A stretch of DNA of 64,000 bases from CAITWD01 sp963842065 (GTDB lineage: Bacteria > Actinomycetota > Thermoleophilia > Miltoncostaeales > Miltoncostaeaceae), in the NCBI GenBank assembly GCA_963842065.1, contig CAWJEW010000005.1, positions 1 through 64,000 of the forward strand, in the 5' to 3' direction. Positions within the stretch are counted from its first letter, which is position 1, and every line of letters begins with the position of its first letter. Below, in pieces: positions 1-9,413 of the stretch. A program made the position numbers and the translations under genes. Under the pieces are notes generated by a model. That model was not told the origin of the DNA, made no database searches, and was given only the letters and a program-made list of their open reading frames with translations.

Positions 1-2
1 TG

Positions 3-446
3 GCCAAGCGATTGGTCGCGGCAACTGAGTGGGCCGAGCACGACCCGGAGACCCGTGATCTGCGGGTGGGGTACTTCGGCGCCTCGACCGGGGCGGCGGC
101 GGCCCTGGTCGCCGCGGCCGCCGTCGGCCCCCGCGTGCGGACCGTGGTCTCGCGCGGCGGGCGCCCCGACCTGGCCGCGGAGCGCCTGGGCGAGGTCGCG
201 GTGCCCGTACTGCTGATCGTCGGTGGCCGGGACGCGGTGGTGCTCGACCTCAACGAAGCCGCCCGCCGCCAGATGCGCTGCCCGTGCGAACTGGTGGTCG
301 TGCCGGGTGCGACGCACCTGTTCGAGGAGCCCGGGACGCTCGAGCAGGTCGCGCGGCTGGCGGGAGCGTGGTTCGCCGGCCACCTGTCGGGCAGCGGCGC
401 CCAGGCGGCAGCCATCGGCGGATCCGACCAGGCCCCCCGGCCATGA
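3..446 (+). CDS. alpha/beta hydrolase (dienelactone hydrolase-like), C-terminal part
   Basis: The frame is open to the left edge of the window, so the N-terminus lies outside it and the first visible ATG is not necessarily a start. The visible part has the nucleophile elbow GASTGA, then a beta strand ending VGGRDAVV that would place the catalytic Asp, and GATHLFEEPG near the end that would supply the catalytic His. This is the second half of an alpha/beta-hydrolase fold of the dienelactone hydrolase type. In actinobacteria such domains often sit behind a phosphoribosyltransferase domain, but whether that is so here cannot be seen. The last ~20 residues are a low-complexity tail. Substrate unknown. 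Confidence 0.75.
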   Translation, partial: AKRLVAATEWAEHDPETRDLRVGYFGASTGAAAALVAAAAVGPRVRTVVSRGGRPDLAAERLGEVAVPVLLIVGGRDAVVLDLNEAARRQMRCPCELVVVPGATHLFEEPGTLEQVARLAGAWFAGHLSGSGAQAAAIGGSDQAPRP

Positions 447-722
447 CCGGTCCCCGCGAGCCCTGGGGGGTTTTCGCCATCTCGGGAATTGGTCGCGAGT
501 TACTGCCGAATCGGTTCGCAGGCGTGCGGAGCTCCTTCCACACCGTGCGGCAGGGGCCATTTGCTCCCTTGCCCCTGCCCTTCATCGCCGCGGGGCGCAC
601 TCCCGTTCCCCAGGTCACCGGACGGGTCCATCGCGAAGTGGGTAGGTGCCCTGGAACGAAGCGCTGAATCGCCAAGATCAAGGGGCACAATGCGGACAGA
701 TACCCTGACTAGAGGTGATGCG

Positions 723-1457
723 ATGACGACCGATTACGCCAACCATTCTGCGGTGACCGCAGACGAGGTTCTCGCGACGACGAGGTCTGTGCGAAGCGGT
801 CTCGATCTCGCGCACCCAGTCGCGCGCGAGTTGATCGAGGAGTGCGTGACCCTCGCGCTCCAGGCTCCCAGTGGCTCAAACATCCAGAACGCGCACTTCG
901 TCGTCGTGACCGACCCGGACGCGCGCCAGGCACTCGCCGAGGTCTACCGACGCGGCTTCCAGGCGTACGCGGAGTCGCCGCTGTTCTATGGGAAGCTGCC
1001 GTACGACGACTACCGCCAGCGGCCAGGCGAGATCGAGCGGTTCCAGCAATGGGCGCAGATGGCAGGCCAGCAGGTCGACTGGCTCGTCGAGCACATGCAC
1101 CAAGTGCCGGTGCTGGTCGTCCCGTGCGTGGCCATCGGTGAAGGGGTCGCCCGTGTCATGGCGGACGCCGGACTGACGCGCGATGTGCCGCTTCCGCCCG
1201 TGATTCAGGCCGCAAACTGGGGGAATATCCTCCCGGCCGCCACGCAGTTCCGCCTGGCCGCACGTGCACGGGGCCTCGGCTCCTGCTGGACGGTGGTGCA
1301 CCTGTTCTACGAGAAAGACGCGGCGGAGGTGCTGGGCATTCCCTACGAAACCGTGATGCAGGCGGCCCTGATCCCGGTGGCGCACACGTCGGCCGGGGAG
1401 TTCCACGTCGCGCAGCGGCCCCCATTGTCGGACGTTCTCCACTGGGACGCCTGGTAG
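723..1457 (+). CDS. nitroreductase family protein
   Basis: The 244-residue protein has the nitroreductase layout: an N-terminal TTRSVR segment, then ALQAPSGSNIQNAHFVVV that binds the FMN phosphate, and a C-terminal GLGSCW stretch followed by YEKDAAEVLGIPYE. Family members are FMN-dependent NAD(P)H oxidoreductases acting on nitroaromatics, quinones or enones; the substrate here is not predictable. ATG at 723 was chosen because AGAGGTG lies five bases upstream; an open frame continues upstream from 489 but lacks protein-like composition. A strong hairpin follows the stop. It has no obvious operon partner. Confidence 0.85.
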   Translation: MTTDYANHSAVTADEVLATTRSVRSGLDLAHPVARELIEECVTLALQAPSGSNIQNAHFVVVTDPDARQALAEVYRRGFQAYAESPLFYGKLPYDDYRQRPGEIERFQQWAQMAGQQVDWLVEHMHQVPVLVVPCVAIGEGVARVMADAGLTRDVPLPPVIQAANWGNILPAATQFRLAARARGLGSCWTVVHLFYEKDAAEVLGIPYETVMQAALIPVAHTSAGEFHVAQRPPLSDVLHWDAW

Positions 1458-1485
1458 AAATATCGGCACGCTCACTCCCGCAGTC

Positions 1486-1511
1486 GAGAACCCTGCTTTC
1501 GCGGGGTTCTC
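1486..1511 (+). terminator. hairpin downstream of the nitroreductase gene
   Basis: GAGAACCC and GGGGTTCTC pair around a TGCTTTCGC centre, 28 bases after the stop codon. No U-tract follows. The position suits a terminator for the nitroreductase gene, but the adjacent T-arm-like sequence leaves open that this is part of a tRNA-derived relic. Confidence 0.5.
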
Positions 1512-1621
1512 AGCGGTTCGAGTCCGCTCGTAGCGTCTGCATAGGCCCCGCTCCACTCCGATATGAACTCCACTTGTCGGCATTCGGGTCAGGCACGGGC
1601 CTGAGGATGCTTCCACTCTCC

Positions 1622-1752
1622 GTGATCCTCTGATGGGACCTTACGAATGCGCCCGCTACGCGGGCAAGCTGCCGCGGACTCCCGCATCGGGCCAGATCAC
1701 TCACGGGACGTTGCATATCCGGGGGTCACCGCCGATGGCACGCACGGAGTGG
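1622..1752 (+). repeat. structured intergenic repeat, copy 1
   Basis: Copy of a sequence found again at 55882. The ~79-nt core opens with GTGATC and closes with its complement GATCAC (1695-1700). Between them lie CTCTGAT, GGACCTTACGAATGCG, a GCCCGC-TAC-GCGGGC hairpin and a CCCG-CAT-CGGG hairpin. Weaker similarity runs on to about 1752 (CGCCGATGG...CACGGAGTGGCGG). Function unknown; it could be a small RNA, a mobile repeat or a protein-binding site. Confidence 0.6.
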
Positions 1753-2095
1753 CGGCTGTCCGCGCGGGCCCGGCGCGGGCTCGGAGCCCTCGGTGTCCTG
1801 CCGCTCGGTGACGACCAACGTGCCGTCGAGAGCTCATCTCAGCGCGGTGTCGGCTGTCTGGGCTGCCCCGCACCTGGCCAGTTGCGTCGGTCGGAGCCTG
1901 TTCACCGGTGATAAGAGAAGGCCCTCACGCCGCGAAGCGTTGGCCGGCGCGGACCTCGGATGCTTCGTCAATGACGACCGCGTCTGGCTCAGCGGTACAC
2001 CCACGTCGTCCGACCCGGCGGTTCGCGCCGCGTCGGGCCGGAGCACGTCGGGTCGACCCCGAGCCGACCCCAGTCGCTTGGTGCGATCTCATCGC

Positions 2096-4624
2096 TCATG
2101 CACCGGGTGCTAGCGGGTAGCTCGGGTCGTGGGCATAGCTGGCCGCCGGCCCACCGAGGAGCACGTTGAGGATGTTCGTCGTTGCCTGGCGGATCACCGC
2201 CTCGACGGTCGGATCGTTACGCACCGTCGTGGTCACGATGTCGGGGTCGGTCGCGAGCAGCGTCGGGTCGGAGTAGACGGGGTTGGTGACACACGACCCG
2301 TCGAGCAAACAGACCCAACCGCGGGTGCCGACATTGACAACCAGTCCGCCCCCGGCCTGCGGCACGAGCGCGAACGCGCTCCCGGAGGTAAAGCCGGCGC
2401 CCCGTTGCGGGCACGGGAACGTCATCGCGGTCACGAGGCGCGTCCCCGCCGGCATCGGGGCGCTCGAGGTCGGGGTGTCGGTTTCCTGGTAGATGACGCC
2501 CTGCAGCTGCTGGCCGGGCGTCGCGCCCGTGCCGGCGAACACCCAGCCGAGGTTCGCCGGCACCGTCATCGGCATCAGCACGTCGGTGCACCCGAACTGC
2601 TCGCCGAGGATCTTCTGTTCGGGATCGCTGATCGGTGCCAGTCGCCACATCGTGGATGCAAGCGTCGGGCTCGCCGCGTTCGGGTCGCTCTTGTTCAGCT
2701 TCCAGATGTTGAGCTGCGTGTACCGGCCGCTGGCCGTCGTCGGGACCGCGTGCCAGTAGATGTTGTTGGCACCGAAGAAGGCCACGTTGGCGCCGCGGTT
2801 CAGCGCGGCCTCGAGGTTTGCCCGCATCCGGGGCGTCCAATACTCCGAGTGTGATCCGACGACCAACGCGGATGCGGCTGCGAGCTCGGGGCTGCCGTAA
2901 TCGAGGTCGACGTCCGTCAGGTAGCTGATGGCACGGCCCTGCGATTCCACGAAGCGCGCCAGCGGATAGTCCTCGTCAAGGATCTGGGCGGTCCCGAAGC
3001 CGTCATACGGACGCATGAGGCTCACCACGGTCGAGATGCCGGTGGCCGACGAATATGCGCTGTGGTTGCCCCACTGGTTGTACATCTGGTCGGTGTTGGT
3101 GGCCACGATCTGCACCATGGGCGTGGTGCGGGTGTCGTCGCGAATCACGAGTGGGATTGCACCGGCTGCGGCTGGGTTGCCCGCCGGCACGATTCGCAGC
3201 TCGTACATTCCCTGTGTCCAATTGTGGGGAACCGTGAGCGTGGCGGTCCGGGGCCACGGGGCCGTGACCTCGAAGGTCGCCGGGTCGACGGTCTCCCACG
3301 TCGGCGGTGCGGAGACGCTGAGCGTTGGGGTCGTCCAGACCAGTCGCCCTCCGGAGCCCTGGTAGTATCCCAGCCGCCATACCTCGATGCGGACGCGGAT
3401 CGGCGTCGTGCTCTGCGTCCCCAGGTACAACCCCACAGTCGAGCCGCAGGCAGCGCTCGTGTGCTGGGCAAATCCCTGCACGAGCGGTGGTCCGATTACT
3501 GAGGGTGGCTGCCACCCTGTGCCCCCGGCCTTCGCATTCTCCTGAGCGATCGTCGTCGCCGCGCAGCCGGCGTTGGTGCTGTTCGGCGGCGCCAGCGGGA
3601 TCGCGGACACCGTTGCGCGCCGCCTGACCGCCGGCGAATCGGCGAACCGTGTGCCGTCACCGTGCGCGGTCAGCTCGACCGTGTAGGTCGCGCCGCCGGT
3701 CAGCCCCCGGATGGTGGCGCCGGCCCTCGGGACCGGAGTCGCGGCACTGCAGTTCGCGTCCGCGTGGTCGCAGAGACGATAGCGGTACCCGGTCGCGTGG
3801 GCGACAGCGGGAAACGCGTCGATCCTCATCGTGCCGGGCCCGACGGACAAGACGAGCAAGGGGGCCCGAAGCGGCAATCCCGCGGGTACGGCGGCTCGCA
3901 CCGCGTTCGGCGAATCCGCGTTGCTGACGCCGTCACCGATCGCCATGAGCCTGATCGTGTACCGCGCGCCGCTTGTCAGCCCCGTGATGACGCGACCCGC
4001 GACCGAGACCGGGATCTTCGGGCCGCACTTGGCATCGGCCCCATTGCAGAGCCGGTAGCTGTACCCGGACGCACCGGGGACGGCGCCGAAGGTGTTGAGG
4101 ATGAGACGACGCGGTCCCGGGGTCAGGGAGAGCTGGGGTGTGGCGAGCGGCCGTGCGGTGATCGCGTCGGTTCGGACCGTGATCCTGGCCGCCCGGGAGA
4201 TGCGGCCCCGGCCGTCGCGCACGAAGACCGCGTAGCTGTACCAGGCACCCGGGACCAGCCGGGTGTCCGTCGCGGCGATCGGCCGTGCCCCGTGCGCCGG
4301 CACGCCCACACCGGCGACCGACTGCACCGGAGCATGGGTACCCGCAGCGCGGCGCACGATGATCCCGGCAATGTTGACCCGGGACGGGTTGACCCAGTAG
4401 AGGTCGATCGACGTCGTCGTGCGCCCGGTGAGGGTCAGACCGGTCACCGGTGCGACCGACGTGCGCGCGACTCGGCCGTCGCTGGCCCCCGCCACTGCGG
4501 CACACAGCGTCAGAGCGACGACGGCCACGACGAGACACGCTGCGAGGCCGCGCGCACGACGCTCCGCGCGCGCCGAGCGGTGACGTTGACGAAGCCACCA
4601 GCGACGAGTGATTGCTTTGTGCAT
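2096..4624 (-). CDS. secreted Fn3-repeat protein with N,N-dimethylformamidase beta-like domain
   Basis: The 842-residue protein starts with a basic N-terminus and a hydrophobic signal segment (LAACLVVAVVALTLCAAVAG), so it is exported. Two or three fibronectin type III-like repeats follow over roughly residues 50-345; repeats two and three share the paired motif GYSYRLCNGADAKC / GYRYRLCDHADANC. Residues ~350-830 resemble the large-subunit C-terminal domain of N,N-dimethylformamidase, with RLGYYQGSGGR, MYNQWGNHS, VVGSHSEYWTPRMR and ANVAFFGANNIYWH. Such domains occur in many exported actinobacterial proteins of unknown substrate; amidase activity is not established. The ATG at 4624 was chosen because it sits just before the signal peptide; no strong Shine-Dalgarno sequence is visible. 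Confidence 0.8.
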   Translation of the reverse strand: MHKAITRRWWLRQRHRSARAERRARGLAACLVVAVVALTLCAAVAGASDGRVARTSVAPVTGLTLTGRTTTSIDLYWVNPSRVNIAGIIVRRAAGTHAPVQSVAGVGVPAHGARPIAATDTRLVPGAWYSYAVFVRDGRGRISRAARITVRTDAITARPLATPQLSLTPGPRRLILNTFGAVPGASGYSYRLCNGADAKCGPKIPVSVAGRVITGLTSGARYTIRLMAIGDGVSNADSPNAVRAAVPAGLPLRAPLLVLSVGPGTMRIDAFPAVAHATGYRYRLCDHADANCSAATPVPRAGATIRGLTGGATYTVELTAHGDGTRFADSPAVRRRATVSAIPLAPPNSTNAGCAATTIAQENAKAGGTGWQPPSVIGPPLVQGFAQHTSAACGSTVGLYLGTQSTTPIRVRIEVWRLGYYQGSGGRLVWTTPTLSVSAPPTWETVDPATFEVTAPWPRTATLTVPHNWTQGMYELRIVPAGNPAAAGAIPLVIRDDTRTTPMVQIVATNTDQMYNQWGNHSAYSSATGISTVVSLMRPYDGFGTAQILDEDYPLARFVESQGRAISYLTDVDLDYGSPELAAASALVVGSHSEYWTPRMRANLEAALNRGANVAFFGANNIYWHAVPTTASGRYTQLNIWKLNKSDPNAASPTLASTMWRLAPISDPEQKILGEQFGCTDVLMPMTVPANLGWVFAGTGATPGQQLQGVIYQETDTPTSSAPMPAGTRLVTAMTFPCPQRGAGFTSGSAFALVPQAGGGLVVNVGTRGWVCLLDGSCVTNPVYSDPTLLATDPDIVTTTVRNDPTVEAVIRQATTNILNVLLGGPAASYAHDPSYPLAPGA

Positions 4625-4750
4625 CAACGTAACGATGACGCGGCGGTCGGCTGCGCGTGCGGACGAGCAGGTCGATCTCTGCCGGCCATGCGGGCGTGGC
4701 AGCACGGTCGCAGCGGCCTCGACGCGACGGTCATTCTCGCGCCCACGAGC

Positions 4751-5236
4751 CTATGAATCGCCGACCACCGACTGACCGCGGAGCGCATCCGCGATCGCCT
4801 GCGCCCACACCTCGATCTGGGTCCAGTCGCGACGATCGCGGAGCTCGGGCGGGATCTTGCGCGCCATCTTCTTGCGGATGAACCCGGCGTCCTCGGCCAC
4901 CTTGCCACCCAACACGACGTGTTCGCGCACGCCGATGCTCGCGACCATCTTTCCCACTCGTTCGGGTCTCGTCCACCGCTCGCGCTGGGCCGGGTCCCCC
5001 GTGTCCTCGCCGACCGGGCCGCTGCCGAACAGCCAAACCGCGCGCTCGTTGAGCTGTGGTCGGCGCAGCAGGCGCATCGCGTCGGAGCGCCAGCGCCCGG
5101 CATAGACGGCGCTCCCGACCACCACCGCCCGGTAGGGCTCGACCGCGTGGACGCGACCGGCCCGCTGAACGTCGACGTCATCTCCGGGGCGGAGCGCGTC
5201 GAGCAGTGCGTAGGGGTCAAACTCTTGGTGGGCCAC
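4751..5236 (-). CDS. flavodoxin-domain protein lacking the N-terminal FMN loop
   Basis: The middle of the 161-residue protein matches flavodoxin/HemG-like proteins: AVEPYRAVVVGSAVYAGRW, then LLRRPQLNERAVWLFGSGPV, and a C-terminal helix with WTQIEVWAQAIADAL. Relatives begin with a beta strand and a T-x-H-G-S-T phosphate-binding loop that grips FMN. Here the protein starts at GTG with AHQEFDPYALLDALRPGDD and that loop is absent, nor is it recognisable in other frames upstream. GAAGGAG about ten bases before the GTG suggests the short form is really translated. It may be a non-FMN-binding derivative or a decaying gene. Confidence 0.6.
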   Translation of the reverse strand: MAHQEFDPYALLDALRPGDDVDVQRAGRVHAVEPYRAVVVGSAVYAGRWRSDAMRLLRRPQLNERAVWLFGSGPVGEDTGDPAQRERWTRPERVGKMVASIGVREHVVLGGKVAEDAGFIRKKMARKIPPELRDRRDWTQIEVWAQAIADALRGQSVVGDS

Positions 5237-5655
5237 CGGTGGTGATCTCCTTCACGGGTCTTGTCAGGGACACGTCGAGATTCACTCCGGTGGTCCACTG
5301 CGTGGTAGAACCTGTGCGCGATTTACACCACTGGGTGGGACGCCAACTAGGCGACGAGCACTCGGTCCCTATCGCCCATGCACTGAGGCTTTGTCCGTTC
5401 AGGTACGCCGACCATCCGTGGTGGTCCCGGCGACGCCTCCGTGGTTCGCACGAGAGCTGATGACGCCCGGCGGGAGTCCGGCCATGGGAGTCATCGGCTG
5501 TCCAGGGTCGAGACGGACAATTCCTCGAGCGCGCCGAACAAGACAGGGATGACCGCCGCCCGACGCCGCTCGATTCGAAGTCGGGATCGGCTCTGCGACT
5601 CACGCCGTGACGGCGCGGTCACTCGACGCTGCCGATGTCAGCATCCTCGGTGGCG
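5237..5655. other. intergenic, nothing recognised
   Basis: No coding-like frame, hairpin or repeat was recognised between the flavodoxin-like and aldo/keto reductase genes, both on the minus strand, apart from the GAAGGAG ribosome site near 5250. Confidence 0.4.
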
Positions 5656-6540
5656 CTAACTGATTGGCGTGGGCGTCGATGCCCGGTCGATGGCAGCGAA
5701 CTCTTCGTCGCTGAGATCCATCGAAAGGGCGCCTGAGTTCTCCCGGATATGTTCGGGCCTCGTCGCTCCCGGTATCGGGATCACATGATCGTCTCGCTTC
5801 AGCAGCCAGGCGAGCGCCACCTGAACGGCGGTTGCGCTCCGAGCCGCGGCCACTTCCCGCAGCGTGTCAGCAAGGGCAGACCGGCCCGAACCTCTCGGTG
5901 AGCCAGAGCTCAGGCCACCTCCGCCGATCGGCCGGTATGCGACCAGTGCGACGTCCATCCGGCGGCAGGCGTCAAGGACGCCATCGGTCTCGGGCTTGCG
6001 GTGCAGGAGGCTGTACTGGACCTGGTTGGCCGCGAGCGGAATGTCGTAACGGGCTAGTACCTCAGCCGCTTTGCGCATTTGCGCCACGTTGCAGTTGCTG
6101 ATCCCCGCGGCCCGGATCTTCCCTGCCTTGACCGCGCTTGCCATTGCCCTCATCCAGGCGCCCACAGTCAGCGGGGAGTAGGGAAAGTGCAGGTAGTAGA
6201 GGTCGAGCGAATCGCGGCCGAGTCGCTCCAGCGTCTTGTCCAACGCTGACGCGAACTGGGCCGCGGTGACTCGATGTGGGTACGGGGCGAACTTGCTCGC
6301 GAGCAGGGCCGGCCGGCCGGCCTGCCGGGCAGCCTCTCCGAGAGCGGTCTCCGATCGGCCGAAGTTGTAGATCTCCGCGGTGTCGAAGAAGCCCATCCCC
6401 GCGTCGAGTGCCGCAGCGAAGCTGTCGCTCAGGCGGGCCTGGCCCAATCCGCTGGCATCCCACCGGTTGGTCCCAACGCCGATGGCCGGCACGCTGATGC
6501 CCGAATTGCCAAGCGGCCGTGCGATTCCCAACTCGTTCAT
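5656..6540 (-). CDS. aldo/keto reductase
   Basis: This 294-residue TIM-barrel oxidoreductase carries the aldo/keto reductase tetrad: Asp and Tyr in GFFDTAEIYNFGRSE, Lys in ALLASKFAP, and His in DLYYLHFPYS. The NADP-binding C-terminus shows VIPIPGATRPEHIRENSGAL. The family reduces carbonyls with NADPH; the physiological substrate is unknown. ATG at 6540 (MNELGIARPLG) was chosen because family members begin with this R-x-LG-x-SG strand; the frame stays open to 6660 but that stretch is not conserved-looking. No good ribosome site is seen. Confidence 0.85.
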   Translation of the reverse strand: MNELGIARPLGNSGISVPAIGVGTNRWDASGLGQARLSDSFAAALDAGMGFFDTAEIYNFGRSETALGEAARQAGRPALLASKFAPYPHRVTAAQFASALDKTLERLGRDSLDLYYLHFPYSPLTVGAWMRAMASAVKAGKIRAAGISNCNVAQMRKAAEVLARYDIPLAANQVQYSLLHRKPETDGVLDACRRMDVALVAYRPIGGGGLSSGSPRGSGRSALADTLREVAAARSATAVQVALAWLLKRDDHVIPIPGATRPEHIRENSGALSMDLSDEEFAAIDRASTPTPIS

Positions 6541-7147
6541 CGGCCACCAGGCTATGCGCCGGCCGGTATGCGGCGCAAGTGTCTCCGAACCCAGAAGGCG
6601 AGGATCGCGCCTGAGGCGCGCGATACGCAAGACCTTCGTCAGGCTGGTTTGCATCGCCAATCCTCGTTGTCCGGATGAGCTCCCGGTCTCGCCGGAGCGC
6701 AGACACGGCCCGCGGCTGTCGCGTCATTACGGATCCCATTCGGCGGCATCCGGGTGCGGACCCCCCGCATGATCCGGCGAAGCCACCAAGAGTCCTCTCG
6801 CTGACACGGCGACGGCGGGCATATGCGCCCTCATCGAGATGAGCCGTGGGGTCCTGGCGCGAACCACGCGCGAAACACAGGATCCCGCCGGGCTCGCATC
6901 CCCAATGCCTGTACACGGTCGGTGAAACGCTCCGAGAGGATATTCCGGGCCCTAAGGCGTCGTGGCGTCGGTTCTTCCTCGGCCGGGCGCGTGCCCGGAC
7001 CGATCCGCCGCGTTGAAATCGCGTACCCCGGAATGAGCCCGGGCCTGGGAAATCAACGCTGCTCGGCTGCGCGGAGCCTCGACTTGCCGACGCCCTCCGC
7101 GTGCACATGCCGTGGGCAGCCGCGGCGACCGCTCGGACTGGGCCGGT
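6541..7147. other. intergenic, nothing recognised
   Basis: About 600 bases between two minus-strand genes. No protein-like frame, tRNA or clear riboswitch fold was recognised. It should contain the promoter of the aldo/keto reductase gene, but no convincing -35/-10 pair stands out. Confidence 0.4.
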
Positions 7148-8647
7148 CTACGGCTGGCGGGCTGACACGCCGCCGGTTTGCTTCCATCCCGGCTTGCGGA
7201 GTCGGTCCATCAGGAGCGGCGGGAGAATCCCGATTACGAGAATCCCCGCGAGTATCGCGACGGCGTACACGAGCGGGTTCGATTGGCCGAACTGCGACGG
7301 GGCGACGAACCCGATCACGAGCGCGGCCACGGATGACACAGCGCCAAGCAGGCACAGCAGGCCCAGCGCCGGGGCCCTGTAGCCGCGGGGGTGATCCGGT
7401 TGCGAACGGCGCAGCCTGATCGCGGCGATGAACATCAGCACGTACATGATCAGGTACACCTGGGTCGCCATGACAGCGAAGATCCAGTACGCGTGCGTGA
7501 CGCTCGGTATGAAGGCATACAGCAGGGCGATCAAGGTGATCACGGCGCCCTGTGCTGCGAGAATGCGCACCTCGATGCCTTTGCCGTTGACCATCTGGAA
7601 ATACGGAGGCAGAAACCCTTGTTCGCGGCCGATCCTCAGGAGCCCCTCGGACGGGCCATCCAGCCAAGCCATCATCCCGGCGAGCGCCCCGACCGCCAGC
7701 GCGATCGCGATCAGGGGCACGGCGAACGCGAGGCCGAAGTGTGTCAGTAGGCTGTTGAAGGCCTGCATCACGCCGGCCGTGAAGCTGATCTGATTTGCGG
7801 GAATCACCCACGCGATCGCCAGCGTCGGGAGGATGAAGACCGCCAGGACCAGCGCCATGGCGAGAAAGATAGACTTCGGGTAGTCGCGCCCTGGGTTCCG
7901 AAGCTCGTCGACATGCACGGCGTTGACTTCGATACCGGCGTAGGTGAAGAAGCTGTTCACCACCAGGACAATGCTGGCGAGCCCAGTCCACGCCGGCAGC
8001 AGATGATGCGCGGTCATCGGCGCGGCCGAGTGGTTCCCCTGGAGTAGATATGCGATGCCCAGCGCGACGAGGATCGCTGCCGGGATCAGCGTCCCGATCA
8101 CGGTCCCTCCTGACGAGAGCTTGGCGACGAGGGCCACCCCGCGGGAGGACACGAGCACGCCGCCCCAGAACAGCACGATGATGATGACGGCGTTGTAGAC
8201 GCCGTTGCCGGCCAGAGATGGATCGACGACATAGGCGAGCGTGCCGGCGACATAGGCAAGCAAGGCCGGGTAATAGAAGATCGTTTGGGCAAACTCGCAC
8301 CACACCGCGAGGAGCCCCATCGGGGCGGAGATCCCCTCTCCCACCCAGTTGTAGACGCCGCCCTGCCAGCCGGAGGCCAGCTCCGCGGCGACCAGCGACA
8401 CGGGCAGCAGGAACACCAACGCGGGCACGACATACAGAAAGACCGATGCGAGTCCAAGCACGGACATCGCCGGCGCCGACCCGAGGTAGCCGACCGATCC
8501 CACCGTCATCATCGCCAACGCCGTCCAGGTGATCAATCCCCGAGCCGGTGGCTGCGCTTCCCGCTGAACCGGACGCGGCCGCTGGTGATCCGCAGCAGGG
8601 CCCTTGGCGAGCGTTGCTCGTGCGTGTCGGCGCCTTCGTACCCACAT
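7148..8647 (-). CDS. APC-superfamily amino acid permease
   Basis: A 499-residue integral membrane protein with about 12 hydrophobic segments. The first helix carries MMTVGSVGYLGSAPAMS, and the sixth the hallmark FFTYAGIEVNAVHVDELRNPGRDYP of APC transporters. It should move amino acids or amines across the cytoplasmic membrane with a cation or by exchange; the substrate cannot be told from sequence. The first ~40 residues (Arg-rich) are unusual, so translation may start downstream of the listed ATG, for example shortly before GLITWTALAMM. It stands alone on the minus strand. Confidence 0.85.
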   Translation of the reverse strand: MWVRRRRHARATLAKGPAADHQRPRPVQREAQPPARGLITWTALAMMTVGSVGYLGSAPAMSVLGLASVFLYVVPALVFLLPVSLVAAELASGWQGGVYNWVGEGISAPMGLLAVWCEFAQTIFYYPALLAYVAGTLAYVVDPSLAGNGVYNAVIIIVLFWGGVLVSSRGVALVAKLSSGGTVIGTLIPAAILVALGIAYLLQGNHSAAPMTAHHLLPAWTGLASIVLVVNSFFTYAGIEVNAVHVDELRNPGRDYPKSIFLAMALVLAVFILPTLAIAWVIPANQISFTAGVMQAFNSLLTHFGLAFAVPLIAIALAVGALAGMMAWLDGPSEGLLRIGREQGFLPPYFQMVNGKGIEVRILAAQGAVITLIALLYAFIPSVTHAYWIFAVMATQVYLIMYVLMFIAAIRLRRSQPDHPRGYRAPALGLLCLLGAVSSVAALVIGFVAPSQFGQSNPLVYAVAILAGILVIGILPPLLMDRLRKPGWKQTGGVSARQP

Positions 8648-9413
8648 GGATTACGGTCGCGGAATCGAGGCGGGGATGGGGCGGCGACGTACGACCGAAT
8701 CGCCCGGTTCGTCCGTTGCCGATTCACTCTGGGGACGGTGAATCCTCGTAGGCGGGACCGTAGCGAGCAAAGCCACCAGAGCGAGGCACAGCTGCGAGCG
8801 GCACTGGCTTCCGTTCGGAGCGAAGGAAGACGACGACGCCCGAGTGACGTCAAACAGCCGACACTTCGAAGGCGCGGACTGAACGGCGTACGGTGGACCG
8901 GGTCTCATGAGAGATGGTGGTGGCGACGATTGGCCAAGCGAGAACGCACGGCAACGTTCTATACGGGTTTGCAGACCCGATCTCAAGGCGCTTGAGGTCG
9001 AGATACGGCGCCCTGCCGGAGGGGCAAACACTGGTGGCCTCGACCGCGCTTTTGTCAATTCGGTCTCCCCCGTGGCACCGCGCCGCGACCGTGTGCTCGA
9101 TCAGCCGAAGCGGCGACGCGCGGCCCTCTGGTCAGGCTTGTCCCGGCGTAGCGTCTTGAACACGCCTCGGGGCGGACGCGCCCACCGTCCTGTCGCCGCC
9201 GCAGACCATCCCTTCACGGGTGATGACGGGGTCAGCGATTCGAACCCGCTCGTCGGCGACTGCCGCGTCACCGATGACGATCCGGCTCGGGGTGGCTGAA
9301 CCCGTGGGCGAAGCGCTTCGAGCGCCGATATCACTCCTGCGCCAAGCCCGGCGCGTGTGCCGCGCAGGGTGAACGCCGATAGCCACGCCGACCCGTCGTC
9401 TGGAGCATCAGAC
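8648..9413. other. intergenic with tRNA-like remnant
   Basis: No gene was recognised. The only notable content is the T-arm/acceptor-like string at 9221-9257. Promoter elements for the divergent permease and collagen-like genes should lie here, but none is clear. Confidence 0.4.
9221..9257 (+). repeat. tRNA 3'-end-like remnant
   Basis: GGGGTCAGCGATTCGAACCC followed by GCTCGTCGGC matches the variable region, T-arm and acceptor 3' strand seen in the longer att-like repeats at 15295, 19429 and 46960. The 5' half of a tRNA is missing, so this is not a functional tRNA. Confidence 0.5.

Larger units (their letters stand above)
1458..2095. other. intergenic region with terminator and structured repeat
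   Basis: No convincing gene. It holds the hairpin at 1486-1511, directly followed by a T-arm-like string (GCGGTTCGAGTCCGC, near 1513-1527), and the structured repeat starting at 1622. The remainder, 1760-2095, shows nothing recognisable. Confidence 0.6.

Noticed and set aside
6541..7147. Riboswitch upstream of the aldo/keto reductase or near the permease
   Set aside because: GGTCCTG...CAGGATCC-type pairing near 6850 was noticed, but no conserved riboswitch core could be recognised.
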